Program-made: the position numbers and the translations under genes
Assembly (NCBI GenBank): GCA_900315125.1
Contig: OMXT01000069.1
Span: 1 to 44,837, forward strand
Direction: 5' to 3'
Source: an uncultured Eubacteriales bacterium
Lineage (GTDB): Bacteria; Bacillota; Clostridia; Peptostreptococcales; Anaerovoracaceae
DNA: 44,837 bases
Part shown: positions 7,420-15,962 of the stretch, one piece after another
How the letters are laid out: the number at the start of each line of letters is the position of its first letter
Numbering within the stretch: position 1 is the stretch's first letter
The notes under the pieces: generated by a model
What the model was told of the DNA's origin: nothing
Database searches by the model: none
The model's input: the letters and a program-made list of their open reading frames with translations, nothing else

Positions 7420-8811
7420 CTAACGTAACTTTGCGCCCTCTTCTGCCGCTTCCCCCGCCGTACAGCCGGCTGCTGTCAGATGAAGATCTGTCGAAACGAT
7501 AATTTTTTTCAAATAAGCACTGCTGAACACGCATCCCGCAGGAATGTATTTCCCGTCGATCATCAGATCTCTGCTGCAATACCAGCCGTCTGCCGCAGAC
7601 TGTGTTCGTTCATCTGTCATTGTGCAGCCCCTCGGACTGCTGCCTGCAGCAACTTGCTCCCACAGATAGCGGGATTTATAATTCCTGTCTTCAAGCATGA
7701 TCCCCGGAGCTGCGTCATAAGATACTGTGAAAGATTTCCGGAGCATCTGCCGTGGCAGTTCCTGCAGCATTGCCATATTGCCCGCAGATCGTGCGGTGTC
7801 TGGATCTGGCGATAATTCTTCAGTTATATTTTTCACTGCCCGTGATTCTGCAGGAAGATTGTTCTCTGCCTGCGAATCATACGAGTCTGCGGAGATATTT
7901 TCTTCTGCAGCTGGTTCTTCCGGTATATCATCCGTTTCCAGTGCGTCGCCGCCGTCAACATCATAATTCGCATCTGCTGTTTCTGTCTTCTGTGGTATGT
8001 TCTGTTCTACGTTCTGTTCGAGGTCTGTTTCGTTATTCTGTTTCATATTCTGGGTCTGGTTCTGCTTCTGGGTGTTCTGGTTCTGTGTATTTCGTTTACT
8101 GTCTTCTTTTTTACTCTTGTCTTCTCGGTCTGCGCTGCGGCTGCCGCGGCTGCTGCCGTTATAACTGCTTGAATAATCGATTCTGCCGAAGCGTATGACG
8201 CAGCCGATGCGGCGGTCCCTGCGCCAGTGCTTCCCGGTGCCTTTTTTCACAAAACTGGGCCCGTAATCATAAAAAAGGTATTTGCCGTCTTTCACTTTAC
8301 CGGCAAATAATTCGGTATGAGTGGCTAGTGATGTTCGTGATCCGTCATCTCCCTTATAGCGGTAGCCTACAATATCCCCTTTTCGGATGTGACCGCCTTT
8401 TGCTGCATCGCTGATCTTCATTCCGTCATCTCCGCCGATGTTCCAATAACGGAAACCGGCGGATGTCAGCCTGTCACAGTGTACGACCCTGCCATGTCTT
8501 GTATACCAGTGCCCTGTGGGAGCGCCAAGAGCAGCGTATACGTTCCGGCAGAACCCGGCGCAGTCTACCAGCTTTGAACTGTATCCGTATTTAGAACCCT
8601 TCCATCCATACTTCCAATGCTCCCGCGCATATTTACTGTCCAGCGCATCTGCTTTTTCTATTACTGCGTCTGCATGGATCGAATCGGCGCGTGATGCTGC
8701 CCAGACGGGAGCATCTTCCATCATCAGAATAAATAATGCCCCGGTGGTTATGAAAAACAACACCAGGACAAACGGCAGAAATAATTTGATTCGCTGTGAT
8801 CGATCAGACAT
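7420..8811 (-). CDS. Secreted NlpC/P60-like cysteine peptidase with an N/Q-rich linker
   Basis: 463 residues from ATG 8811, which has GGAGGGAACGAG in front; the longer open frame to 8988 runs through a terminator hairpin and is rejected. A membrane or signal helix spans residues 9-31. The catalytic domain at about 45-215 has the candidate Cys in DCAGFCRNVY, His in ATHTELF and DYGP after it, as in NlpC/P60 or CHAP amidases that cut peptidoglycan peptides. A K/E/N/Q linker with repeated NQ-type hexads follows (about 232-275), then an acidic stretch. The last about 100 residues (SFTVSYDAAPGIM ... GWYCSRDLMIDG) form a domain I do not recognise. It is monocistronic with its own promoter. A wall-remodelling role is inferred. 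Confidence 0.72.
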   Translation of the reverse strand: MSDRSQRIKLFLPFVLVLFFITTGALFILMMEDAPVWAASRADSIHADAVIEKADALDSKYAREHWKYGWKGSKYGYSSKLVDCAGFCRNVYAALGAPTGHWYTRHGRVVHCDRLTSAGFRYWNIGGDDGMKISDAAKGGHIRKGDIVGYRYKGDDGSRTSLATHTELFAGKVKDGKYLFYDYGPSFVKKGTGKHWRRDRRIGCVIRFGRIDYSSSYNGSSRGSRSADREDKSKKEDSKRNTQNQNTQKQNQTQNMKQNNETDLEQNVEQNIPQKTETADANYDVDGGDALETDDIPEEPAAEENISADSYDSQAENNLPAESRAVKNITEELSPDPDTARSAGNMAMLQELPRQMLRKSFTVSYDAAPGIMLEDRNYKSRYLWEQVAAGSSPRGCTMTDERTQSAADGWYCSRDLMIDGKYIPAGCVFSSAYLKKIIVSTDLHLTAAGCTAGEAAEEGAKLR

Positions 8812-8920
8812 CTCGTTCCCTCCTTCAATAGCTGTTTGGACGTACAGCCTGTTTGCCCTATTCACCTCCTCTGCAGCCAGGCTGCGGCTGCTGTTTGATG
8901 CGTAATCCGGGAATTTTGGC

Positions 8921-8957
8921 AATAAAAAACAGAGACAACGGTTTATCGTCATCTCTG
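8921..8957 (-). terminator. Terminator-like hairpin in the leader of the NlpC/P60-like gene
   Basis: On the minus strand CAGAGATGAC pairs with GTTGTCTCTG (two wobble pairs) around an 8-base loop and is followed by TTTTTTATTG. It is downstream of the ACT gene, but also downstream of the NlpC/P60 promoter at 8979-9007. It may serve both as operon terminator and as an attenuator. Confidence 0.78.
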
Positions 8958-8978
8958 CTTCCATAGTTTCCCAACTCA

Positions 8979-9007
8979 ATCGTAACATACCTGGAAGAAA
9001 CTGTCAA
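8979..9007 (-). promoter_or_regulatory. Promoter of the NlpC/P60-like gene
   Basis: TTGACA (9007-9002) and TACGAT (8984-8979) are 17 bases apart. The expected start near 8972 gives a leader of about 160 bases that contains the hairpin at 8921-8957. Confidence 0.72.
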
Positions 9008-9075
9008 CGTCAAATCTGCTTTCACTGTTATGGCAGGAAAACAATTATGCCGGGAAAATAATACTGCTGTATCGT

Positions 9076-9510
9076 TTACTGCAGTTTCTCCAGATCCTCC
9101 TGGGTAAGCATGCGGATCCCAGCCTCGGACAAAGCCTTTGTTCCCGCTTTTACATCATCAACGCGAAGGATGATGTATGCTTTTCCCGGAAGCTTGGACG
9201 TAAAGGCATAGGAATAGCTGACGTTGATGCCCACGTTTTCCAGGGCGCTGAGTATGGATACCAGGCTGCCCGGCTTATCCTCGATCTCTACTGCAAGCAC
9301 GGATGTCGTATTGAAGATATAACCTTCGCTCCGCAGCAGCGCAGACAGCTCATAGGTGTCATTAACGATCAGGCGGAGCACGCCGTATTCTGAGATCTCA
9401 GCTAGGCAGAGCGCCCGCATGTTGATATCGTTTTTCTGCAGTAGTTTAGCGAATTCGTTCAGTGCTCCCGGCTTGTTTTCCAGGAATACAGAAATCTGTT
9501 TTACATCCAT
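9076..9510 (-). CDS. Tandem ACT-domain protein
   Basis: 144 residues forming two ACT domains: residues 4-66 (ISVFLENKPGALNEFAKLL) and 70-140 (LAVEIEDKPGSLVSILSAL). The proline-glycine turn KPG-A/S-L is where ACT domains bind amino acids or aromatic ligands. It lies 20 bases after the phenylacetate-CoA ligase homologue and shares its transcript. This pairing recurs in anaerobes and archaea, suggesting allosteric sensing for the ligase or for aromatic amino acid breakdown. No catalytic motif is present. Confidence 0.85.
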   Translation of the reverse strand: MDVKQISVFLENKPGALNEFAKLLQKNDINMRALCLAEISEYGVLRLIVNDTYELSALLRSEGYIFNTTSVLAVEIEDKPGSLVSILSALENVGINVSYSYAFTSKLPGKAYIILRVDDVKAGTKALSEAGIRMLTQEDLEKLQ

Positions 9511-9530
9511 TATTATGTCCCCTTTCTGTA

Positions 9531-10829
9531 TTAGATGCGGCGCTTGTCGATGACTCTCTTGGCTTTGCCCTCGCTGCGCTCGATGGTCTTGGGCGCTACG
9601 AGACGTACGTCAACATAGATGCCGAGCATGGACTTGAGCGCGCTGACCAGTGCCTTCTGGCGTCCTTCCATTTCGGACAGACGGTCGGAGAACATCTCGT
9701 TCGTCATTTCTACCTGGAGCTCCAGTTTGTCGCTGTTGTTCTCTCTTGTAACAGTGATCTGGTAGTTTGCAGGATAGCCCTCGTTCAGGAGCACGGTCTC
9801 GATCTGGCTCGGGAATACGTTGACGCCCTTGACGATGAGCATGTCATCGCTTCTGCCCATGGGCTTGCTCATCTTAACGAACGTTCTGCCGCAGGAGCAT
9901 TTTTCGTGACTTAGGACACAGATATCTCTTGTCCGGTAGCGGAGCAGCGGGAATGCTTCCTTGGTAATGCTGGTAAATACCAGCTCGCCCTTTTCACCGT
10001 CAGGAAGCACCTCGCCCGTATCTGGGTCGATGATCTCAGCAATAAAATTGTCTTCATTAATATGCATTCCGGTCTGTTCTTCGCATTCGAAGGATACACC
10101 GGGGCCGGATATTTCCGTAAGACCGTAGATATCATAGGCTTTGATGCCCAGCTTGTTCTGGATATCCTGGCGCATTTCCTCACTCCAGGCCTCTGCGCCG
10201 AAAATTCCGGCTTTCAGTTTGATCTGGTCTTTCAGTCCCCGCTCGACAATGGATTCAGCCAGATATGCTGCATAAGAAGGGGTGCAGCAGAGAATCGTTG
10301 CCTCGAGGTCGATCATGAACTGCAGCTGGCGGTCTGTATTTCCGGAGGACATGGGCAGTGTCAGACAGCCGACTTTATGGCTGCCGCCGTTGAGCCCGGC
10401 GCCGCCGGTGAAAAGACCGTAGCCGTAGGAGACCTGGCAGACATCATCCTTCGTTCCGCCTGCAGCGACGATCGCACGTGCGCAGCAGGTGTCCCAGATA
10501 TCGATATCATTCTGTGTATAGAATGTTACGACTCTTCTCCCGGTGGTTCCGCTTGTGGACTGGATTCTGACGCAGTTCGACAGCGGCGCTGCCATCAGTC
10601 CGTAGGGATAGGCATCCCGAAGGTCCGCCTTTGTCAGGAACGGGAGCTTGTGAAGATCATCAACACCCTTGATGTCCCCGGGCTCCAGCCCTTTTTCTTT
10701 CATCAGATTCCGGTAATATTCTACATTGTTATAGACCCGGTTTACCGTGTTCACCAGTCGTTCATCCTGCCATGCCCGGATCTGCTCTCTCGATGCAGTC
10801 TCGATCTCTGGCTGATAATAATTACCCAT
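9531..10829 (-). CDS. paaK: Phenylacetate-CoA ligase family protein
   Basis: 432 residues, typical for PaaK. Adenylate-forming motifs are present: STSGTTGRRVVTFYT near residue 92 (phosphate loop), YGLTEISGPGVSFEC near 234, LRYRTRDI near 300 and GRSDDMLIVKGVNVFPSQIE near 326 (hinge region). The enzyme activates an aryl acid to its CoA thioester with ATP. In anaerobes that ferment amino acids, the family usually acts on phenylacetate or indoleacetate made from aromatic amino acids. No ring-degradation genes are nearby, so the substrate is open. The tandem-ACT gene follows in the operon. Confidence 0.86.
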   Translation of the reverse strand: MGNYYQPEIETASREQIRAWQDERLVNTVNRVYNNVEYYRNLMKEKGLEPGDIKGVDDLHKLPFLTKADLRDAYPYGLMAAPLSNCVRIQSTSGTTGRRVVTFYTQNDIDIWDTCCARAIVAAGGTKDDVCQVSYGYGLFTGGAGLNGGSHKVGCLTLPMSSGNTDRQLQFMIDLEATILCCTPSYAAYLAESIVERGLKDQIKLKAGIFGAEAWSEEMRQDIQNKLGIKAYDIYGLTEISGPGVSFECEEQTGMHINEDNFIAEIIDPDTGEVLPDGEKGELVFTSITKEAFPLLRYRTRDICVLSHEKCSCGRTFVKMSKPMGRSDDMLIVKGVNVFPSQIETVLLNEGYPANYQITVTRENNSDKLELQVEMTNEMFSDRLSEMEGRQKALVSALKSMLGIYVDVRLVAPKTIERSEGKAKRVIDKRRI

Positions 10830-10869
10830 AGTTACAGGTTCCTTTCTCCTCTCTCCGTTACCTGCCGAA

Positions 10870-10895
10870 GACAGCCCGGCTATGCCGGGACTGTC
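10870..10895 (-). repeat. GC-rich hairpin between purL and the paaK homologue
   Basis: On the minus strand GACAGTCCCGGCATAGCCGGGCTGTC folds into a stem with one bulged base. Only TT follows, so termination after purL would be weak or factor-dependent. I see no clear promoter for the paaK homologue in 10830-10943. Confidence 0.45.
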
Positions 10896-10943
10896 TCCTT
10901 ACAAATTAGCCTTTGTTCTTTCCTACAAAGCCCGTACCGGCTT

Positions 10944-13900
10944 TTATTTGAAATATTCTACCGCGGAACGGAACATCTGCATATCGTATTCTCCCGGTAC
11001 ATTCTTATACAGATTCGGTCCGATCCTCTCCGCATGACCCATCTTACCTACGATTCTGCCGTCCGGCGACGTAATGCCCTCAATGGCGAAATAGGAGCCG
11101 TTCGGATTATACTGGATATCGTTTGTCACGCATCCGTCAAGATCTACGTACTGAGTCAGGATCTGCCCGTTTTCTGCCAGATCCCGGATCAGTTCTTCCG
11201 GCGCGATGAAACGTCCTTCGCCGTGTGAGATCGGAACGTTGAAGATCTGTCCAGTCTGGACGTTCTTCATCCAGGGCGATTTATTGGATGCCACACGGAC
11301 GCGTACGATCTTGGACTGGTGGCGGTGGATCTCGTTGAATGTCAGTGTAGCGCTTTCCGGCGTTGCCTCGGTGATCTTTCCATAGGGCACGAGTCCCAGT
11401 TTGATCAGCGCCTGGAAGCCGTTGCAGATACCCAGCATCAGACCGCCTCTCTCATCGAGGAGGTCCGCTACCGCGTCGGCGATCTCCGGATTGCGGAAGA
11501 AAGCCGTGATGAACTTTCCGGATCCGTCCGGCTCGTCGCCGCCGGAGAAACCGCCGGGGATCATGATGATCTGAGAGTTCTTGATCTTCTGGGCGAATGT
11601 CTCCACAGATGCGGCAACGGAATCTGCCGTCAGGTTGTTTATCACGAAGATATCCGGCTCAGCCCCTGCATCCCGGAATGCCTTGGCGGAATCATATTCG
11701 CAGTTCGTTCCCGGGAATACGGGGATCAGGACTCTGGGAGCAGCGCCCAGAGACGGTCCCTTGACGATCTCATCTGTGCTGAAATAGAACGTGTCCAGCT
11801 TGCTGGGAGCAGGTTCTATATTGCAGCGGTATATGGGTTCCAGTTTGCTTTCATAAGCGTCGTACAGGAATTCCAGACCGATCTGGTGCTCCTGCCATGT
11901 CAGGACCGGCTCCTCTACGGTGTGCCCAAGTTCCGTGACCTGGACGTTCTTCGCCTTAACTGCCGGCCCGTCGATCTCCAGAATGAAGGATCCGTAGGCG
12001 TAGCCGAAGATATCTTCCATAGAAAGTTCTTTATTATAAGTGAATCCGATCTTGTTGCCCATGGTCATCTTCAGGATGGCCTCGGCGATCCCGCCGTATC
12101 CCGGTGTATAGGCGGCTTTGATCAGTCCCAGGTCTCCCAGCTGTTCTACCACATGATAGAGATTCTTCAGAGATTCTCCTGTGGGCAGGCCGGTGTCGCC
12201 GTATTCCGGGGTAAGCAAGATGACTTTATCATCTGCATCCTTAAATTCCGGTGTGATGATCCGGTCCGCGGAATCCGTAGTTACGGCAAAAGAAATCAGT
12301 GTGGGCGGAACATCGATATTCTCAAAGGTACCGCTCATGGAGTCTTTGCCGCCTATAGCCGCTGCTCCCAGCTCCTTCTGGGCGCGGAATGCGCCGAGCA
12401 CTGCAGCCATGGGTTTGCCCCACCGCTTCGCGCCGGTTCCCGGCTTCTCGAAGTACTCCTGGAAGGAAAGGTATACATCTTTATAAGATGCGCCGGTCGC
12501 GACCAGTTTGCTGATGGATTCTACCACTGCGAGGTAGGCGCCGTGATACGGGCTTGCGCTGGAGATATCCGGGTTGAAGCCCCAGGACATCAGGGAGCAT
12601 GTATCGGTATGCTTTTTCTCTACGCTGATCAGGTTGACCATGGACTGAACCGGCGTCCGCTGGTACTTTCCGCCGAAAGGCATCATGACAGAGCCTGCGC
12701 CGATGGTAGAGTCGAACTCCTCGGAAAGACCGCGCTTGGAGCACACATTCAGATCCGATGCCAGGTTTGTGTATTCCTGAACAAAGTCTTCTCCGACCTT
12801 TTTCTGGAAATCACTGTGCATGGGTATTTCTATATCGATATGCTTCTCTGCGCCGTTTGTGTCCAGGAAAGCGCGGGAAATATTGACGATGGCCTGTCCG
12901 TTCCAGTACTCGCGGAGGTAGGGCTCGTCCTTCACAACAGCGACCTTCGTCGCCTCCAGATTCTCCTGGTAAGCGAGCTCACAGAAGCGGTCCGCATCAT
13001 CGGCGGATACGACGACAGCCATACGTTCCTGAGATTCGGAGATCGCCAGTTCTGTGCCGTCCAGTCCGTCATATTTTCTGGGAACCTTATTGAGATCGAT
13101 ATCAAGACCGTCTGCCAGTTCGCCGATCGCAACGGATACACCGCCGGCGCCAAAGTCATTGCAGCGCTTGATCATGCGGGATGCTTCCGGATTGCGGAAA
13201 AGTCTCTGCAGCTTGCGCTCCTCGGGAGCATTGCCCTTCTGCACTTCTGCTCCGCATGTTTCCAGGGATTCCAGTGTGTGTTTCTTGGAGGAGCCTGTTG
13301 CTCCGCCGCAGCCGTCCCTGCCTGTTCTGCCGCCCAGCAGGATAACGATGTCTGTGGCAGCAGGCCGTTCCCTGCGGACGTTTTCCGCGGGAGCAGCGGC
13401 GATCACCGCGCCGACTTCCATGCGCTTAGCCACATAGCCGGGATGGTAAACCTCGTCGACCTGGCCGGTAGCGAGACCGATCTGATTGCCGTAGGAGCTG
13501 TAACCGTCAGCGGCAGTCGTTACGATCTTCCGCTGGGGCAGTTTCCCTTCCAGAGTCTCAGAGATCGGCGTCAGCGGATCTGCGGCGCCTGTAACACGCA
13601 TGGCGCCGTAAACATAGCTTCTGCCGGAAAGTGGGTCGCGGATAGCGCCTCCGATACATGTGGCGGCGCCGCCGAACGGCTCGATCTCCGTCGGATGGTT
13701 GTGGGTCTCATTCTTAAAGAGAAGCAGCCACTTCTCCGTTTTACCGTCAACGTTCACATCCATTTTAACCGTGCATGCGTTGATTTCTTCGGAAGCGTCC
13801 AGTTTATCCAGCAGTCCCTTTGATTTCAGATATTTGGCAGCCAGGGTGCCGATATCCATCAGGTTGATGGGTTTGGTCCGGTTCAGCTCACTGCGGGTGC

Positions 13901-14651
13901 TGAGGTAATCCTGATAAGTCGCTTCTATTTCCGGATCCTCAAATTTAACGCTGTCGATGGTCGTATTGAACGTGGTATGACGGCAGTGATCGGACCAGTA
14001 AGTATCGATCACGCGGATCTCTGTAATGGTCGGATCCCTTTTCTCTGACCGGAAATAATCCTGGCAGAACCGAAGGTCAGCCACGTCCATGGCAAGACCC
14101 CGGGATGTCAGGAACTCTTCCAGACCTTTTTCGTCCAGTTCGTCGAATCCAGTAATGGTTTCCACTTCTGTGGGAATCTCGTAATTGACTTTCAGTGTAT
14201 CAAAAGGAGCCAGGGAGGCTTCACGGGCTTCCACCGGGTTGATGACGTATTTCTTTACTTCTTCCAGATCATTTTCTGTCAGCTCACCGCTGAGGATATA
14301 GATCCTGGCGCTGCGGATGTCCGGCCGCTCGGATTTGGATATGAGCTGGATGCACTCCGCTGCGGAGGATGCACGGGCGTCAAACTGTCCCGGAAGATAT
14401 TCCACAGCGAATACCTTATCGTTCTCATCGTACTGGAGTTCTCCGGAAGCGATGTCCACCTGCGGCTCGGAAAAGACCGTATCGACGGACTGATTAAAGA
14501 GCTCCTCCGGCAGGTTCTCTGCATCGTAGCGGTTGACGATTCTCAGATGTTTCAGACCGGTCATGCCGAACAGGCTGATCAGCTCTTTTTTCAGGGATTC
14601 TGCTTCACTGGCGAATTCCGCTTTCTTTTCTACATAGATCCTGTATACCAT
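10944..14651 (-). CDS. purL: Phosphoribosylformylglycinamidine synthase, single-chain
   Basis: 1235 residues: the large PurL in which the synthetase is fused to the PurQ-type glutaminase. It makes FGAM from FGAR, glutamine and ATP, the fourth step of purine synthesis. Visible motifs include YWSDHCRHTTF near residue 217, KNETHNHPTEIEPFGGAATC near 290, a second AIRS-type repeat, and a C-terminal amidotransferase with PGGFSGGDEPDG and the nucleophile in GICNGFQALIKLG, followed by ISHGEGRF. This clostridial form is distinct from the PurS/PurQ/PurL set of Bacillus. Two bases separate it from purD. A very long antisense open frame here is a codon-bias shadow. Confidence 0.97.
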   Translation of the reverse strand: MVYRIYVEKKAEFASEAESLKKELISLFGMTGLKHLRIVNRYDAENLPEELFNQSVDTVFSEPQVDIASGELQYDENDKVFAVEYLPGQFDARASSAAECIQLISKSERPDIRSARIYILSGELTENDLEEVKKYVINPVEAREASLAPFDTLKVNYEIPTEVETITGFDELDEKGLEEFLTSRGLAMDVADLRFCQDYFRSEKRDPTITEIRVIDTYWSDHCRHTTFNTTIDSVKFEDPEIEATYQDYLSTRSELNRTKPINLMDIGTLAAKYLKSKGLLDKLDASEEINACTVKMDVNVDGKTEKWLLLFKNETHNHPTEIEPFGGAATCIGGAIRDPLSGRSYVYGAMRVTGAADPLTPISETLEGKLPQRKIVTTAADGYSSYGNQIGLATGQVDEVYHPGYVAKRMEVGAVIAAAPAENVRRERPAATDIVILLGGRTGRDGCGGATGSSKKHTLESLETCGAEVQKGNAPEERKLQRLFRNPEASRMIKRCNDFGAGGVSVAIGELADGLDIDLNKVPRKYDGLDGTELAISESQERMAVVVSADDADRFCELAYQENLEATKVAVVKDEPYLREYWNGQAIVNISRAFLDTNGAEKHIDIEIPMHSDFQKKVGEDFVQEYTNLASDLNVCSKRGLSEEFDSTIGAGSVMMPFGGKYQRTPVQSMVNLISVEKKHTDTCSLMSWGFNPDISSASPYHGAYLAVVESISKLVATGASYKDVYLSFQEYFEKPGTGAKRWGKPMAAVLGAFRAQKELGAAAIGGKDSMSGTFENIDVPPTLISFAVTTDSADRIITPEFKDADDKVILLTPEYGDTGLPTGESLKNLYHVVEQLGDLGLIKAAYTPGYGGIAEAILKMTMGNKIGFTYNKELSMEDIFGYAYGSFILEIDGPAVKAKNVQVTELGHTVEEPVLTWQEHQIGLEFLYDAYESKLEPIYRCNIEPAPSKLDTFYFSTDEIVKGPSLGAAPRVLIPVFPGTNCEYDSAKAFRDAGAEPDIFVINNLTADSVAASVETFAQKIKNSQIIMIPGGFSGGDEPDGSGKFITAFFRNPEIADAVADLLDERGGLMLGICNGFQALIKLGLVPYGKITEATPESATLTFNEIHRHQSKIVRVRVASNKSPWMKNVQTGQIFNVPISHGEGRFIAPEELIRDLAENGQILTQYVDLDGCVTNDIQYNPNGSYFAIEGITSPDGRIVGKMGHAERIGPNLYKNVPGEYDMQMFRSAVEYFK

Positions 14652-14653
14652 TC

Positions 14654-15922
14654 CTAGTCCTCCAATGCTTTCAGTGCCCTTGCCCCGATGTCTTTTCTGT
14701 AAAAGCCGTTTGTAAATGTTATGCGTTTGACAGAAGCATAGGCTTTGTCTATGGCTTCACTGATGCTGCTCCCACGCTCCGTAACGCCGAGGACTCTTCC
14801 TCCGTCGGAATAGAGTCTGCCGTCGTCACCCTTCCGGGCGCCGGCAACATAAACATTTTTCAGGTCATCCGGGATTTCCAGCAGACAGCCCTTCTCGTAA
14901 GAGCGGGGATAGCCCTTGGATGCCATGACAACGCAGCATGCCGCGTCATCGGCAAAGTTTACCTCTGCCTCGTCCAGAGTGCCCTTTGTTACATGCATCA
15001 TGATATCCAGGAGGTCGCTGTCCAGCAGCGGAAGGACAACCTGGGTCTCCGGATCTCCGAAGCGGCAGTTGTATTCTATGACTTTCGGTCCGTCTGCTGT
15101 GATCATCAGGCCAAAGTACAGGCAGCCTTTAAACGTCCGTCCTTCTTTATTCATGGCGATCATTGTGGGCAGGAAGATTTCTTCTCTGCATCGTTCGTCG
15201 ATCTCCGGTGTGTAATAGGGGTTGGGAGCGACGGTGCCCATGCCGCCGGTATTCGGTCCCAGATCGCCGTCCAGGGCTCTCTTGTGATCCATGGAGGAAA
15301 CCATGGGGATCAGCGTCTTGCCGTCGGTAAAGCTGAGAACAGACACTTCCGGTCCTTCCAGAAACTCCTCTATGACGACGCAGCTTCCGCTCTCGCCGAA
15401 AATCCTGTCCTCCATCATGGACGTGACTGCGTCTTTGGCTTCTTCCCGGGTCTGGGCGATGATGACGCCCTTGCCCTTAGCCAGACCGTCTGCCTTGACG
15501 ACAACAGGGATCTTGCATGACTCGACGTAGTTCATGGCGTCCTCTGCGTCTGTAAATATTTCGTATTCCGCGGTGGGAATGCCGTATTTTTTCATCAGTT
15601 CCTTGGAAAATGCCTTGCTTCCCTCGATGATCGCGGCATCTTTGCTGGGTCCGAAGCAGGGGATCCCCTTCTCCGTCAGCCGATCGGCGAGCCCCATGAC
15701 CAGAGGATCGTCCGGCGCGACGATGGCATAATCCACAGGATGGCTCTCGGCAAACGCTACAATCGCATCAAGATCCTCCGCGCCGATAGGCACACACTCT
15801 GCGTCTGCAGCCATGCCGCCGTTGCCCGGCAGCGCATAGATATGATCCGCCAGCGGGCTTTCTTTTATTTTTCGGATGATGGCATGCTCCCGGCCGCCTC
15901 CTCCGATAACCATAATGTTCAT
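14654..15922 (-). CDS. purD: Phosphoribosylamine-glycine ligase
   Basis: 422 residues, normal length. It joins phosphoribosylamine and glycine using ATP, the second purine step. The N-terminal nucleotide fold is marked by MVIGGGGREHAI and the ATP-grasp domain by VVKADGLAKGKGVIIA, GPEVSVLSFTDG, TGGMGTVAP and EYNCRFGDPE. It lies between purH and purL in one transcript, which does not recur in Bacillus order but is common in clostridia. Confidence 0.97.
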   Translation of the reverse strand: MNIMVIGGGGREHAIIRKIKESPLADHIYALPGNGGMAADAECVPIGAEDLDAIVAFAESHPVDYAIVAPDDPLVMGLADRLTEKGIPCFGPSKDAAIIEGSKAFSKELMKKYGIPTAEYEIFTDAEDAMNYVESCKIPVVVKADGLAKGKGVIIAQTREEAKDAVTSMMEDRIFGESGSCVVIEEFLEGPEVSVLSFTDGKTLIPMVSSMDHKRALDGDLGPNTGGMGTVAPNPYYTPEIDERCREEIFLPTMIAMNKEGRTFKGCLYFGLMITADGPKVIEYNCRFGDPETQVVLPLLDSDLLDIMMHVTKGTLDEAEVNFADDAACCVVMASKGYPRSYEKGCLLEIPDDLKNVYVAGARKGDDGRLYSDGGRVLGVTERGSSISEAIDKAYASVKRITFTNGFYRKDIGARALKALED

Positions 15923-15962
15923 ATTTCTGTATCCTTTCTTCTGTACTGCTTATCGGTTTCTC

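Noticed and set aside
11319-13823. 834-codon open frame on the plus strand
   Set aside because: It lies wholly antisense to purL, has no family resemblance, and is explained by codon bias of the true gene.
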